Shown: positions 21,819-31,052, numbered from the stretch's first letter. The stretch: DNA of 39,214 bases from Schwartzia sp. (in: firmicutes) (GCA_017458745.1 JAFTAB010000046.1:1-39214); one strand, 5' to 3'. Made by a program: numbers and translations. Notes: a model not told the origin generated them from the sequence alone.

Positions 21819-24689
21819 CTAATCATATTTTATAGAATATTTTTTTTGGGTCTTGCCGTTTTTGGTGGTCATCTTTTTCAGTATGCGGTGCAGCGTCTTA
21901 GGGTCGATCGGCTTGGTGATGTACTCGTTCACGCCGGCGTCTCTTGCCTTTTTCATTGATTCCTCGAATGCGTCCGCCGTCATCGCGATGATTGGGATGC
22001 TTTTCGCGTCGCGGCGATCCATCGCACGTATCTGCCTCGTCGCGCCCATGCCGCTGAGTATCGGCATCTGCATGTCCATGAGTATCGCGTCGTATGTGCC
22101 CTCGGGGCGGCTGCCGAATAGATCCACGGCTTGCCTGCCGTTGCCTGCGTGCTCGTGAGTCACGTTGAAGTCGTCGAGTATGCGGGCGGCTATCTCGACA
22201 TTTATCTCGTTGTCCTCCACTAGCAGCACATGGAGGTTGAGCGGGATGCTGACGTTGTCCTCGTCGCTCCCGGCGTCATCGTGAGAGATATGCCCCGCGC
22301 TCTCGAAAGGCAACGTGATTATGAAGGTGGAGCCCATGCCGCGCTCGCTCTCGACTGCGATGGTTCCGCCCATGAGGTCTATGAGACTTTTCACGATTGC
22401 GAGCCCAAGGCCCGTCCCGATGGTGCCCGCCACTCGGGCGGGGTTGTCATGCTCCTGCGAGAAATCCTCGAACATGTGACGCTGAAATTCCTCGCTCATG
22501 CCTATGCCGTTGTCGGAGACGATGAACTTCGTCATTATGCGCCCGTCGGGCATCATGTCGGCTCCCGCGCTGAACTCGACCTCGCCGCCGTTCAGCGTGT
22601 ACTTCACGGCATTCGAGATGATATTCATGAGGACTTGCTTCACCCGAATCTTGTCGAGGAGCAGCAATGGTATGTCCGTTTCCTCGAATCTGACGCGCGC
22701 CGAGATGTCCTTTGGCGAGCACATGGGCTCCAGCATATTGACTATGTCCTTTACGAAGTCGTTGAATGAGCATGGCGTGGGCGAGAGCGTTATCTTGCCG
22801 CTGTTGATTTTTGAGAGGTCGAGCACGTCGTTTATGAGCGACAGCAGGAATGACGACGAGCTCTCTATGCGGTCGAGGTCACGAGAAATCTTTTCGGGGT
22901 CGTTTATGTCCTCGCGCGCGAAGGTTACGAGGTTTTGGATGGCGCCGATGGGCGTCCTGATGTCGTGGCTGATGCGCGAGACGAAGTCCGTCTTGGCTCG
23001 GTTTGATGCCTCCGCCGCCTCGACAGCGCGGCGCAGATCCGCGGTGTGCTTTTGCTCGCGCTCATAGGAAAGCGTTATGTCCTGCTGCACTTGGAGTATG
23101 TCGTGGTGCGCCTTGCTGAGCCAGCAGTACGATAGCTGCTTTCGCCGCGTCTTTCCCGTCTCCTTGTCGGTGTATTCGTACATGGTGACGAATGAGCCGG
23201 TCTTGTCGATGGCGGCTGTGACGGTGCGGATCTGCTCGGCTAAGGGGGGAGGCGTGATGCCGAGCGTGTCTTTTATCTTCTCTGCGATTTTATCGCCCGT
23301 GAATGGCACGTCAAGAGCCAGGTCGGGGAAAAGTTTCTGCCATTCGTCCGACACGCTCCTGTAAGTCACTGTGCACGCCTTCGCGTCGACGAGCGAGATG
23401 AAGTCGCTCGACTGCGCGAGCGTGAGGCTCAATATTTCCTCCCACTGCTTGTTGCGCGTGATGTCACGCGTGTAGAAGAATGCCAGCACGTCGCCGGTCG
23501 CGGGGTCGGGGAGCATAACGAGGCGAGTCTCCACCCACATTACGTGGCAATCGACCATGCGCTGGTACTCCATCCGCAGCTCTCTTTTGTCTTCATGGAA
23601 GAGCCGCAGTAACCCGGCGTGGCTGAAGTCCCTGAAAATCTTTTTTCTGATGCGGGGGTCGATTGCCGTGCGGGCCGACGCAAAAAGCACGTTGCGCGTC
23701 GCGGGTTTTTGATGCGCTATCTCCGGCTCGGCCTCTATTGCCTCCCTGAACAGCTCGCTTCCCTCATCGACATCCGGGATATTGGCCAGCGTCGGCGGGA
23801 GCGTGTCAAGGTATGTGTCGCGCGTCACATTGAAAGCGACAGCGAGAAAGATGTGCTTCGAGAGAGACGCTATCATCGCGCGCTCGTTGGCGAGCACTTT
23901 TTCGGCGTGCTTCAGCGCGTCACAGCGCTCCACGTAGCCTATCGTCTCGGTGGGATTTCCGTTCTCGTCAAAGGAATTGATGAGCTTCATGCGCATCCAT
24001 TCCATGCGATCTCTGCGGCGCATTTGGACATCGCATGTCGCCTCGTCGGCGCCGCCCTCGATTTTGCGCAGCATCTCGCGGAATGATTCGCGGTCGTTGT
24101 CCGGCATTTTGGTCGTCTCAAACAGGGACTCGGGGAAATTCTCGAGGACTTTCGGGAACGGAGGGAAAGATTTCGGGTGCATTATTGTCGTGGCGGTGCG
24201 TGACGGCATGTCGTAGACGAAGTACAGGGTTGACGAGTTAAGCGAGGCGATTTTGAGCAACCGCTCTTTCCTCGACAGTTCTCTTTCGGTCTTTATAGTG
24301 CCCGACGCGTCGGAAAAGGACACATAGAATCGCTCGACTCCCTTGCCGACAGTCTCGTGGTCGCCGACGAGGTTCACCCAAAGCCACTCGCCTTTGCCGC
24401 CTGAGCCGCCGGGCCTCACGCGAACGCGATACCGGAATGTCGTGCCCTCCTTTATCGCGGTCATCGCGGCGACGAAGATCCCCCTTCTGTCGTCGGGATG
24501 AAAAGCGTTCACGACGTTTCCCTGATATGTCCTTCGCCATAGCTTGCGCTGCGATTCCATGTCGTGAAAAAATCTGTCAAATATCTGAACAGTTTCAAGG
24601 AGGAGTTTTGACGGCGTGAAATCAAACACGCCCATCTTGACGGGAAAATTAAAATGCTCGTTTGCCGCAGGAGAAAATGTCTCGCTCAT
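21819..24689 (-). CDS. Hybrid sensor histidine kinase / response regulator
   Basis: A 956-residue protein without clear membrane segments, so probably cytoplasmic. About 540 residues of PAS-like sensor modules come first (several blocks ending in patterns such as FYVSFSDASG and FFYTRDITRN). The HisKA domain has H575 in SRISHDIRTP. The ATPase domain has N693 in ISNAVKYT, DNGIGMS (D726) and GTGLGLAIV. A C-terminal receiver follows with acidic residues E825/D826, phospho-acceptor D872 in LMDMQMP and K926 in ITKPID. All catalytic residues are present. No separate response regulator or output domain is nearby, so phosphate is presumably passed to a distant partner. The signal is unknown. Confidence 0.92.
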   Translation of the reverse strand: MSETFSPAANEHFNFPVKMGVFDFTPSKLLLETVQIFDRFFHDMESQRKLWRRTYQGNVVNAFHPDDRRGIFVAAMTAIKEGTTFRYRVRVRPGGSGGKGEWLWVNLVGDHETVGKGVERFYVSFSDASGTIKTERELSRKERLLKIASLNSSTLYFVYDMPSRTATTIMHPKSFPPFPKVLENFPESLFETTKMPDNDRESFREMLRKIEGGADEATCDVQMRRRDRMEWMRMKLINSFDENGNPTETIGYVERCDALKHAEKVLANERAMIASLSKHIFLAVAFNVTRDTYLDTLPPTLANIPDVDEGSELFREAIEAEPEIAHQKPATRNVLFASARTAIDPRIRKKIFRDFSHAGLLRLFHEDKRELRMEYQRMVDCHVMWVETRLVMLPDPATGDVLAFFYTRDITRNKQWEEILSLTLAQSSDFISLVDAKACTVTYRSVSDEWQKLFPDLALDVPFTGDKIAEKIKDTLGITPPPLAEQIRTVTAAIDKTGSFVTMYEYTDKETGKTRRKQLSYCWLSKAHHDILQVQQDITLSYEREQKHTADLRRAVEAAEASNRAKTDFVSRISHDIRTPIGAIQNLVTFAREDINDPEKISRDLDRIESSSSFLLSLINDVLDLSKINSGKITLSPTPCSFNDFVKDIVNMLEPMCSPKDISARVRFEETDIPLLLLDKIRVKQVLMNIISNAVKYTLNGGEVEFSAGADMMPDGRIMTKFIVSDNGIGMSEEFQRHMFEDFSQEHDNPARVAGTIGTGLGLAIVKSLIDLMGGTIAVESERGMGSTFIITLPFESAGHISHDDAGSDEDNVSIPLNLHVLLVEDNEINVEIAARILDDFNVTHEHAGNGRQAVDLFGSRPEGTYDAILMDMQMPILSGMGATRQIRAMDRRDAKSIPIIAMTADAFEESMKKARDAGVNEYITKPIDPKTLHRILKKMTTKNGKTQKKYSIKYD

Positions 24690-24921
24690 GTTTCTGCCCT
24701 CCTCATGTATTCGCGCCGGGCAATGGCAAATGGTGTCACGCGTCGATGCTTTTCCTCATATACAACATAAATATGGATTGCTTTAACGAATTGTCACATA
24801 CTGTATGTGCGAATCCTAAACAGAAAGTTTTTCGTTGGTTTTCGCTGAATAAATTTCGTTTATATCTATTCGCCGTGATAGGGTGATAATCCTGCTTGGG
24901 AAAAATAAAATGAACATTATG

Positions 24922-26223
24922 TCATGTGTTTCCCAATTTTTTCACTGCGTCCTCAAGGAGCCGTGCCGCCGTCACGATGTCCTCCGGCTTCGCGCTCTCT
25001 GCGGGGTTGTGGCTGATGCCGTCCCTGCACGGGATAAAGAGCATTCCCGTCGGCACGCGCTCCGCCCAGTGCATTGCGTCGTGACCCGCGCCGCTCATCA
25101 TCGCTCGATACGCTACGCCGTGCTCCTCGCATATTGAGGAGAGGAAATCGACCATCTCTTTGCTTATCGCTATAGGCTTTTCGTCGGAGATAGGCTCGAT
25201 GTCGTATGATATTCCTCGCCGCGTCATTATATCGTCGATGCGGCTTTTGATTTTATCCACGACGGCGCGCTTGGCGTCGTAGTCGATGCTTCGTATGTCG
25301 ATGCCTAGCGTCACCTCGCCGGGGATGACGTTCATCGCGTTCGGCGCGGCCTCCACGACGCCGACTGTGCCGACGACGGGCGGGCGACTGGCGGGGGCGG
25401 CTGCTTTATCATTTTCATCGTCGCTCTTTTTTGTGGCGATGCCGCTCGCCTCATTTGCCGACTGCTCGACGGCGAGGATTGCCTCGGCCGCGGCGCACAT
25501 ACCGTCGCGGCGCAGCTCCATCGGAGTCGCCCCGCTGTGATCCGCGCTGCCGTGTATATGCACGCGCATCCTCGTGGGAGCGGCGATGCCCGTGACCACT
25601 CCTATTTTTTCGTGCGACGTGTCGAGCACCTTGCCCTGCTCGATATGGACCTCAAGAAAAGCCCTCGGCAGCGCGTCATGGTAAGAGAGATAATTCGCCG
25701 AGGCGAGGGAGGCGGGGGAAAGCCCACGGGACATGAGCACGTCATGGAGAGTGACGCCGTTCTTGTCGGCATAGCGGAGAGTGTCCTCCTCTGTCAGCTC
25801 GCCGCACATCGCGCGGCTGCCGAGCGTCGCCGCGCCGAATCTCGACGACTCCTCGCACATGAAAAGCACACATTCGAGCGGGGCTTTCGTAGTTATGCCG
25901 TCCTCGTCGAGGCTCTGCATCACCTCGATGGCGGAGAGAATCCCGACAACCCCGTCGAAATTTCCGCCGCTTGGCACGCTGTCCCCGTGCGAGCCAAACA
26001 TCACCGCTGGGAGTGACTCGTCTTTCCCCGCGCGCCGCCCTATGACATTGCCAAAGGAATCGACATGGAGAGAGAGGCGAGCGTCGCGCATCAGCGACAT
26101 GAGATATTCGCGCCCCTGCCAGTCGGAGTCGGTGAAAGCGAGCCGATTTATGCCGGGGAGCCCGGGAGCCGTTATGGCGGCCATCGTTTCAAAACGGGAC
26201 ATAAGCCTTTCAAGTGAAATCAT
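24922..26223 (-). CDS. M20 family Zn-dependent amidohydrolase (N-carbamoyl-amino-acid hydrolase / allantoate amidohydrolase type)
   Basis: A 433-residue protein of the M20/hydantoinase-carbamoylase group. Metal-binding motifs are MFGSHGDSVPSGGNFDG (H79, D90), CEESSRFG (E124/E125), and LEVHIEQGKVLD in the dimerisation part, with a late AGHDAMHWA. GSHxDSVxxGGxFDG and ExxRFGxxxxGS are diagnostic for this group. It would release CO2 and ammonia from an N-carbamoyl amino acid or ureido compound; substrate cannot be told. CACAGGAGG 8 nt before the ATG at 26223 fixes the start. It is divergent from trkA. Confidence 0.9.
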   Translation of the reverse strand: MISLERLMSRFETMAAITAPGLPGINRLAFTDSDWQGREYLMSLMRDARLSLHVDSFGNVIGRRAGKDESLPAVMFGSHGDSVPSGGNFDGVVGILSAIEVMQSLDEDGITTKAPLECVLFMCEESSRFGAATLGSRAMCGELTEEDTLRYADKNGVTLHDVLMSRGLSPASLASANYLSYHDALPRAFLEVHIEQGKVLDTSHEKIGVVTGIAAPTRMRVHIHGSADHSGATPMELRRDGMCAAAEAILAVEQSANEASGIATKKSDDENDKAAAPASRPPVVGTVGVVEAAPNAMNVIPGEVTLGIDIRSIDYDAKRAVVDKIKSRIDDIMTRRGISYDIEPISDEKPIAISKEMVDFLSSICEEHGVAYRAMMSGAGHDAMHWAERVPTGMLFIPCRDGISHNPAESAKPEDIVTAARLLEDAVKKLGNT

Positions 26224-26317
26224 TTTGATTACCTCCTGTGAATCGAAATTATATCATATTTTATTTGGCGTGTTGATGATGTTGCTTTATTTTTAACTTA
26301 CTTTGATATATGGTGTA

Positions 26318-26326
26318 TGATATAAT
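26318..26326 (+). promoter_or_regulatory. Extended -10 promoter of trkA
   Basis: TGATATAAT, an extended -10 (TGnTATAAT), lies 83 nt before the trkA start; the -35 region at the proper distance is weak. The divergent M20 hydrolase gene starts at 26223. Confidence 0.45.
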
Positions 26327-26408
26327 ATTGCAAGGCAAAATGTGTCCCTGATGATGCGGGGAATGATATAACAAAATAAAAAAATTGCAGCATTGCGAGG
26401 CGGTTTAA

Positions 26409-27749
26409 TTGCGTATTGTCATCGTCGGCATGGGCAAGCTCGGCTACTCAATAGCGGAGCTGCTCTCCAAAGAAGAATATGAGGTCGTCGCCATTGACCG
26501 CAATCCCGAGAGGCTGGAGGCGGTGAAGAACACTCTCGACGTGCTCACCATCATGGCGAACGGGGCCAGCCCCGTCACTATGAACGACATAGACGTGCGG
26601 GGAGCTGATCTTTTGATAGCGGTCACCGACTCCGACGAGGTGAACATGGTCGCTACCAGCCTCGCCAAGAAGCACCGTATTCATCACACCATCGCGCGCA
26701 TACGCGACGTCCAGCTCATGAGCGAGGCAAATGAATATCTTAGGAAAGCTTTTGACATAGACCTGATGCTCAACCCCGAGCTGATAACTGCGCGAGAGAT
26801 TTACCGTATCCTGATGACGCCGGCCGCCCTCAATGTCGAGGACTTCGCGAGCGGCAAGGTGAGACTTTTCGAGGCGAAGGTCAGAAAGGAGTCAAAGCTC
26901 GCCAATATCCCGCTGAAGGATTTGGGGATACCTCCGAAGGTGCTGGCGGGGATGCTTTTCCGCGACCACCAGATGATTATCCCGCATGGCGATGACAAGC
27001 TGCTCCCGGGTGACAACGCCTATTTCATCGGCGACCCCGAGGCGATAACGAGCTTCTCGCGGAATTTCGTGCAGCGCGAGGCTAGGAAGCTGGAGCGCGT
27101 CATGATAATCGGCGCGGGGCGCACGGGCAGGTTTCTCGCGCCGATGCTCGACCAGCATGGCGTGCAGGTGAAGGTCATAGAGCAGGACAGGTCGCGCAGC
27201 GAGCAGGTGGCGGCGGAGCTGATAGACGGCATCTCGATATGCGGTGACGGCACGAGCATAGACCTTTTGATTGAGGAGGATGTGAAAAACGCCGATGTCG
27301 TCGTCTGCCTGACCGAGGACGACAAACTCAATCTGATGCTCGCGCTCCTCGCCAAGCACTTGGGCGCGAGGGAGACGGTCGTGCGCGTCGCCCGCGCGGA
27401 ATATGTCGAGCTCATGGAAAAAGTGGGCGTCGACATAGCCCTCTCGACGAGGCTGCTGTCAGCGAGCGAGGTGCTCGCGTTCGTGCGCCGTGGCGGCGTC
27501 GTGGCGGTGTCGCTTCTGGAGGGCGCGAAAGCGGAGGCCGTGGAGGTCATCGTGCAGGACAGGTCGCCGGTGGCGGACACGAAGCTGAAGGACGTGAGGC
27601 TCCCGAGGGAGTGCCTCGTGTGCGCGTATGTCAGGGGCGACGAGGCATACATCCCGAACGGCGACTCTGTCCTCCGCGCGGGCGACAGGGCGGTGCTGTT
27701 CGTGCAGACCCAGTTCGCGCAGAAAGTGATGAAATATTTTAAGAGTTGA
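26409..27749 (+). CDS. trkA: Trk system potassium uptake protein TrkA
   Basis: A 446-residue protein with the TrkA duplication: two RCK modules, each a NAD-binding TrkA-N domain (VIVGMGKLG at residues 4-12 and MIIGAGRTG near residue 235) followed by a TrkA-C domain. It binds to the membrane side of a TrkH/TrkG-type channel and gates K+ uptake by nucleotide binding. The start is TTG at 26409, supported by GAGGCGG 6-9 nt upstream; no ATG is near. The channel subunit gene is not adjacent within the window. A strong terminator follows. Confidence 0.93.
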   Translation: MRIVIVGMGKLGYSIAELLSKEEYEVVAIDRNPERLEAVKNTLDVLTIMANGASPVTMNDIDVRGADLLIAVTDSDEVNMVATSLAKKHRIHHTIARIRDVQLMSEANEYLRKAFDIDLMLNPELITAREIYRILMTPAALNVEDFASGKVRLFEAKVRKESKLANIPLKDLGIPPKVLAGMLFRDHQMIIPHGDDKLLPGDNAYFIGDPEAITSFSRNFVQREARKLERVMIIGAGRTGRFLAPMLDQHGVQVKVIEQDRSRSEQVAAELIDGISICGDGTSIDLLIEEDVKNADVVVCLTEDDKLNLMLALLAKHLGARETVVRVARAEYVELMEKVGVDIALSTRLLSASEVLAFVRRGGVVAVSLLEGAKAEAVEVIVQDRSPVADTKLKDVRLPRECLVCAYVRGDEAYIPNGDSVLRAGDRAVLFVQTQFAQKVMKYFKS

Positions 27750-27781
27750 TGACGTAAGGAGCCGTGCGAAAATTATTATCG

Positions 27782-27820
27782 AAACAGATTTAGTCCGATG
27801 AGGATTAAATCTGTTTTTTT
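27782..27820 (+). terminator. Rho-independent terminator of trkA
   Basis: AAACAGATTTA (27782-27792) pairs with TAAATCTGTTT (27806-27816), followed by a T run. Confidence 0.88.
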
Positions 27821-27853
27821 GTTAGTTGCGATTGTGCATATGTGAATATTTTT

Positions 27854-27903
27854 TGTGGATAAACCGAAATTTCGCAGTGATTCAAGCCGATGAGTGTGGA
27901 TAA
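27854..27903 (-). promoter_or_regulatory. Two consensus DnaA boxes
   Basis: TGTGGATAA, the complement of TTATCCACA, occurs at 27854-27862 and 27895-27903, in the same orientation and 41 bp apart (about four helix turns). A weaker relative (TGTGAATAT) precedes them at 27841. The surrounding DNA is AT-rich. Confidence 0.6.
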
Positions 27904-27983
27904 GTCTTGTTTCTTTTGAATGGCGCGATGTTCTGGATGGCAATTATTTTTTGCCGCGCTGAAATTTTAGATTTCAAGATGTG

Positions 27984-28011
27984 GGCAATATGTGGCAATA
28001 TGTGATAGAAT
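27984..28011 (+). promoter_or_regulatory. 10-bp tandem repeat and extended -10 before the Yellow-like gene
   Basis: GGCAATATGT is repeated exactly (27984-27993 and 27994-28003), and TGATAGAAT (extended -10) begins within the last bases of the repeat and ends at 28011. The repeat occupies the -35 to -10 spacer, a position typical of a regulator site. Confidence 0.4.
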
Positions 28012-28057
28012 AGAAGAAATTTTTGGCAAGTCCATTGTATTTTGAGGAGGTAATATA

Positions 28058-29176
28058 ATGAAAGGATGGATAAAAAAATCAATCGCCGCTGCTTTTTCGG
28101 CGGCGCTGATTGGCATGGGGGCGCCCGAGGCGAGCGCCCTGAATGTGTCGCAGGATGTGCCGCCCGATTTGACTCTTGTGGCTCAGTCGGATTTTCAGTG
28201 GGCGGGGCTGACTATCTCGCCGCGCGGCCGCTTTTTCGTTTGCTTCCCCGAGTGGGGAGTGCATCCCGAGTTCAAGCTGGCCGAGCTGGTGAACGGGGTC
28301 ACGGTGCCATTCCCGAGCGACGAGATGCAGGGCAGTTTCGCCAATGTGCAGAGCATCTCATGCGACAAGGAGAATATGCTGTGGGTGCTTGACGCGGCAA
28401 AGGTGCCGGGGGAGCCGTCTGCCCCCTCGGCCGTGAAGCTGTGCCGCGTGGATATTGACATGGGCACTGTCATGGACACATATACATTCAATGCCGATGT
28501 GATTCTCCCCGACACATATCTGAATGATTTCCGCATAGATTTGGATTCGAGCACGGCATATATCACCGACTCGGGGCATGGCGGAATAATCCTGCTTGAC
28601 CTCTCGACGGGTGAGTCGTATCGCGCTCTCACCGACATAGTCGAGGTGAGGGCAAATCTCCAGAGCATTTATTTTCCCACGACGGGTATGTTCAGCCGTC
28701 TGGAGCACAGCGACGGGCTGGAGCTGTCCAATGACAAAAAGACGCTCTATTTTGCGTCGCTCGGCGGCGACCGCGTTTACGGAGTGCCGACAGCCGCGCT
28801 GAAAAATCGTGCTCTTTCCATGGATGAGCGCAAAAAGGCTGTACGGGAGATAACGCTCGACGGCGCTCCTAGCGACGGCATGGTCATTCGTGGCGACTAT
28901 CTCTACATGGGCGACCTCGCCGATGAGGGCATTTTGGAGCTTGACACGACGCTGGCGGGGAAAAAGGAGGCCGGCGCGATACTCAATCTCGGCAAGGATG
29001 TCCGCTGGGCATCATCTTTCGCGCTGGGGCTGGACGGCAGCATATATTTCACGACCTCGGCGGAGAATTACCCGATTGACCAGCAGAAGCCTTATGAGCT
29101 TTACAAGATGTCGTGGACTAAAAAATCCGACCCGATGAAGATAAAGGACACGCCGGTGCCGTTTTATGGAAATTGA
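28058..29176 (+). CDS. Exported Yellow/major royal jelly protein-like beta-propeller
   Basis: A 372-residue protein. KKSIAAAFSAALIGMGAPEA then SA forms a Sec signal with cleavage near residue 27. The mature part has the pattern of the MRJP/Yellow family (PF03022): FFVCFPEWG, ENMLWVLDAAK, YLNDFRIDLDSSTAYITDSG then HGGIILLDLS, and DGLELSNDKKTLYFASLGG, DGMVIRGDYLYMGD. Such six-bladed propellers include insect Yellow proteins and bacterial relatives of unknown role. Its function here cannot be told; a periplasmic or surface sugar- or lactone-related role is only a guess. It stands alone upstream of dnaX with GAGGAGG before the ATG. Confidence 0.8.
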   Translation: MKGWIKKSIAAAFSAALIGMGAPEASALNVSQDVPPDLTLVAQSDFQWAGLTISPRGRFFVCFPEWGVHPEFKLAELVNGVTVPFPSDEMQGSFANVQSISCDKENMLWVLDAAKVPGEPSAPSAVKLCRVDIDMGTVMDTYTFNADVILPDTYLNDFRIDLDSSTAYITDSGHGGIILLDLSTGESYRALTDIVEVRANLQSIYFPTTGMFSRLEHSDGLELSNDKKTLYFASLGGDRVYGVPTAALKNRALSMDERKKAVREITLDGAPSDGMVIRGDYLYMGDLADEGILELDTTLAGKKEAGAILNLGKDVRWASSFALGLDGSIYFTTSAENYPIDQQKPYELYKMSWTKKSDPMKIKDTPVPFYGN

Positions 29177-29240
29177 TGGACGCTGATAATCACGGGCGTG
29201 CCACGAGGAACGTAATTTTTTTGACAAGGAGCTAAAGCAA

Positions 29241-31016
29241 ATGGCGTATGTCGCGCTTTATCGCAGGTGGCGCCCCACGGTTTTCGCCGATGTGGTGGGG
29301 CAGCAGCATGTGAGCCGCACGCTGGAAAAAGCAATAGAGCAGGACAGGGTAGGCCACGCGTATTTATTCGCGGGCCCGCGAGGCACGGGCAAGACGAGCA
29401 CGGCGAAAATACTCGCCAAGGCTCTCAACTGCGAGAAGGGCCCGACCGTTACCCCGTGCAACGAGTGCGAGAGCTGCATGAGGGTGAATGACGGCACGTC
29501 AATGGACGTGTTCGAGATCGACGCGGCGTCCAATCGCGGCATAGATGAAATCAGGGGGCTGCGCGAGACGGTGAAGTTCGTGGCCGCCGATGGGAAATAC
29601 AAAGTCTACATCATAGACGAGGTTCACATGCTCACGAGCGAGGCTTTCAATGCTCTCCTCAAGACGCTGGAGGAGCCGCCGTCGCGAGTCGTTTTTATCC
29701 TCGCGACGACCGAGATTCACAAAGTGCCAGCCACTATCCAGTCCCGCTGCCAGAGGTATGACTTCAAGCGGATATCGTCGGCCGACATAGAGGCAAGGCT
29801 TCGCTATGTCGCCGCTAATTCGGGCATCGAGGCGGACGACGACGCGCTTGCCGTCATAGCGCGCGAGGCGGACGGAGGAATGCGCGACGCGCTCTCGACG
29901 CTCGACCAGTGCGCCGCCCTCGCCGAGACGCGGGTGACGAGCGAGGTAGTGCGCGAGATACTCGGGCTGATAGGGCGCGAGTATGTGACGGAGACGATCG
30001 AGGCCATTGCCTCGCGCGACAAAAGCAGAGCTCTTTCGCTTGTCGCGAGGCTGATGGCTGAGGGCAAGGATTTGCGTGAGCTTGCAAGGGAAATGATTTT
30101 GGAGCTGCGCTCCGTCATGGTCTTTCAGGCGGCGGGCAAGCTGGACGGCGTGGAGATGTACGAGACATCGCAGGAGATGCTCGAAAAGGAAGCGAAATAT
30201 TTCGCCCCGTCCTCATTCATGCCGATGATAAATCGCCTCCATGACGCGCTGGGCGAGATGCGATGGACGAGCGAGCCGCGCATAGCGATGGAGACGGCTT
30301 TGCTCGACCTGTGCGGCTTGGGCGCAAATGAAAACCCGCCAAAAGAAGCGGCTCAAAATGTGCCGCGAAGCGATGCGCCGACGCAAAGCGGGGGCGATGC
30401 GAGGCTCTCGGCGATAGACTCTGCCCGAATAAAGGAAATGGAGTCGCAGATAAAGGGGCTCATGAAGAAGGTGGCGGAGCTGGAGGCGCGCCCCGAGGCC
30501 GTGGCGCAGGCAGCAGCCTCGACCCCGCGCAGGAGGACAGCCAAGACAGCTAAAGCGTCATCGCGCGCGATTCGCCCTGTCGAGCCGCCAAAGGTGACGC
30601 CCGAGGGTCAAAAGCTGTGGCAGGATTTGCTGAAAAGTCTGTCCGCGGACGAGAAATATCACATCGTGCATAACTGCGCGGCGAAAGGCGTGTTCGCGGG
30701 AACGTCGCCGGGGTTCATCCATTTGAGCTTCACCAGTGACTTCCTTCGCGACAGGATTGAGCGGCCCGATTATGACAAGATTTTCGCGGCAAAGCTGATG
30801 GAGCTGACCGGCAAGGAGATGCACGTCATATGCGAGCAGCCCGCGCCGCCTCCACCTCCCCCCCCGCCGCCGCCCCCGAAGCGGCCCGACTATGTGCCCG
30901 ACATGGGCAGGATGAGCGCGGAGGAGCGAAAACCGATAGAAAAAGCGGTGGAATTTTTCGGAGATGAATTTATACCGCTCCCTGACGACAAGGACTATTC
31001 GCCGAGCGACGATTGA
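29241..31016 (+). CDS. dnaX: DNA polymerase III subunits gamma and tau
   Basis: A 591-residue protein. Residues 1-370 are the clamp-loader AAA+ module: MAYVALYRRWRPTVFADVVG, Walker A GPRGTGKTST, zinc-binding cysteines in CEKGPTVTPCNECESC, Walker B IIDEVHML, and the sensor/SRC motif IQSRCQRYDF. The tau C-terminal part has a helical segment, an Ala/Arg-rich linker and eleven consecutive prolines near the end (about residues 536-546). It loads the beta clamp and couples the replicative polymerase. AAGGAG precedes the ATG by 9 nt. No A-rich slippery site was seen, so a separate gamma product is not predicted. A MITE-like element separates it from ybaB. Confidence 0.95.
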   Translation: MAYVALYRRWRPTVFADVVGQQHVSRTLEKAIEQDRVGHAYLFAGPRGTGKTSTAKILAKALNCEKGPTVTPCNECESCMRVNDGTSMDVFEIDAASNRGIDEIRGLRETVKFVAADGKYKVYIIDEVHMLTSEAFNALLKTLEEPPSRVVFILATTEIHKVPATIQSRCQRYDFKRISSADIEARLRYVAANSGIEADDDALAVIAREADGGMRDALSTLDQCAALAETRVTSEVVREILGLIGREYVTETIEAIASRDKSRALSLVARLMAEGKDLRELAREMILELRSVMVFQAAGKLDGVEMYETSQEMLEKEAKYFAPSSFMPMINRLHDALGEMRWTSEPRIAMETALLDLCGLGANENPPKEAAQNVPRSDAPTQSGGDARLSAIDSARIKEMESQIKGLMKKVAELEARPEAVAQAAASTPRRRTAKTAKASSRAIRPVEPPKVTPEGQKLWQDLLKSLSADEKYHIVHNCAAKGVFAGTSPGFIHLSFTSDFLRDRIERPDYDKIFAAKLMELTGKEMHVICEQPAPPPPPPPPPPPKRPDYVPDMGRMSAEERKPIEKAVEFFGDEFIPLPDDKDYSPSDD

Positions 31017-31052
31017 CTATGACCATTCAATTTGATATTCTATATTGATGAT

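Larger units (their letters stand above)
27750..28057 (+). other. Intergenic region with terminator, DnaA boxes and promoter
   Basis: In order: the trkA terminator, two consensus DnaA boxes, a 10-bp tandem repeat, an extended -10 box, and the ribosome site GAGGAGG of the Yellow-like gene. Each is listed separately. No gene was seen. Confidence 0.6.

Noticed and set aside
27984-28003. CRISPR-like repeat
   Set aside because: Only two copies of 10 bp with no spacers and no cas genes in the window.
27750-28057. Replication origin
   Set aside because: Two DnaA boxes alone are not enough; dnaA, dnaN, a clear unwinding element and strand-skew change are not visible here.
29241-31016. Programmed frameshift in dnaX giving a short gamma subunit
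   Set aside because: No A-rich slippery heptamer with a following stem was seen; only full-length tau is supported.
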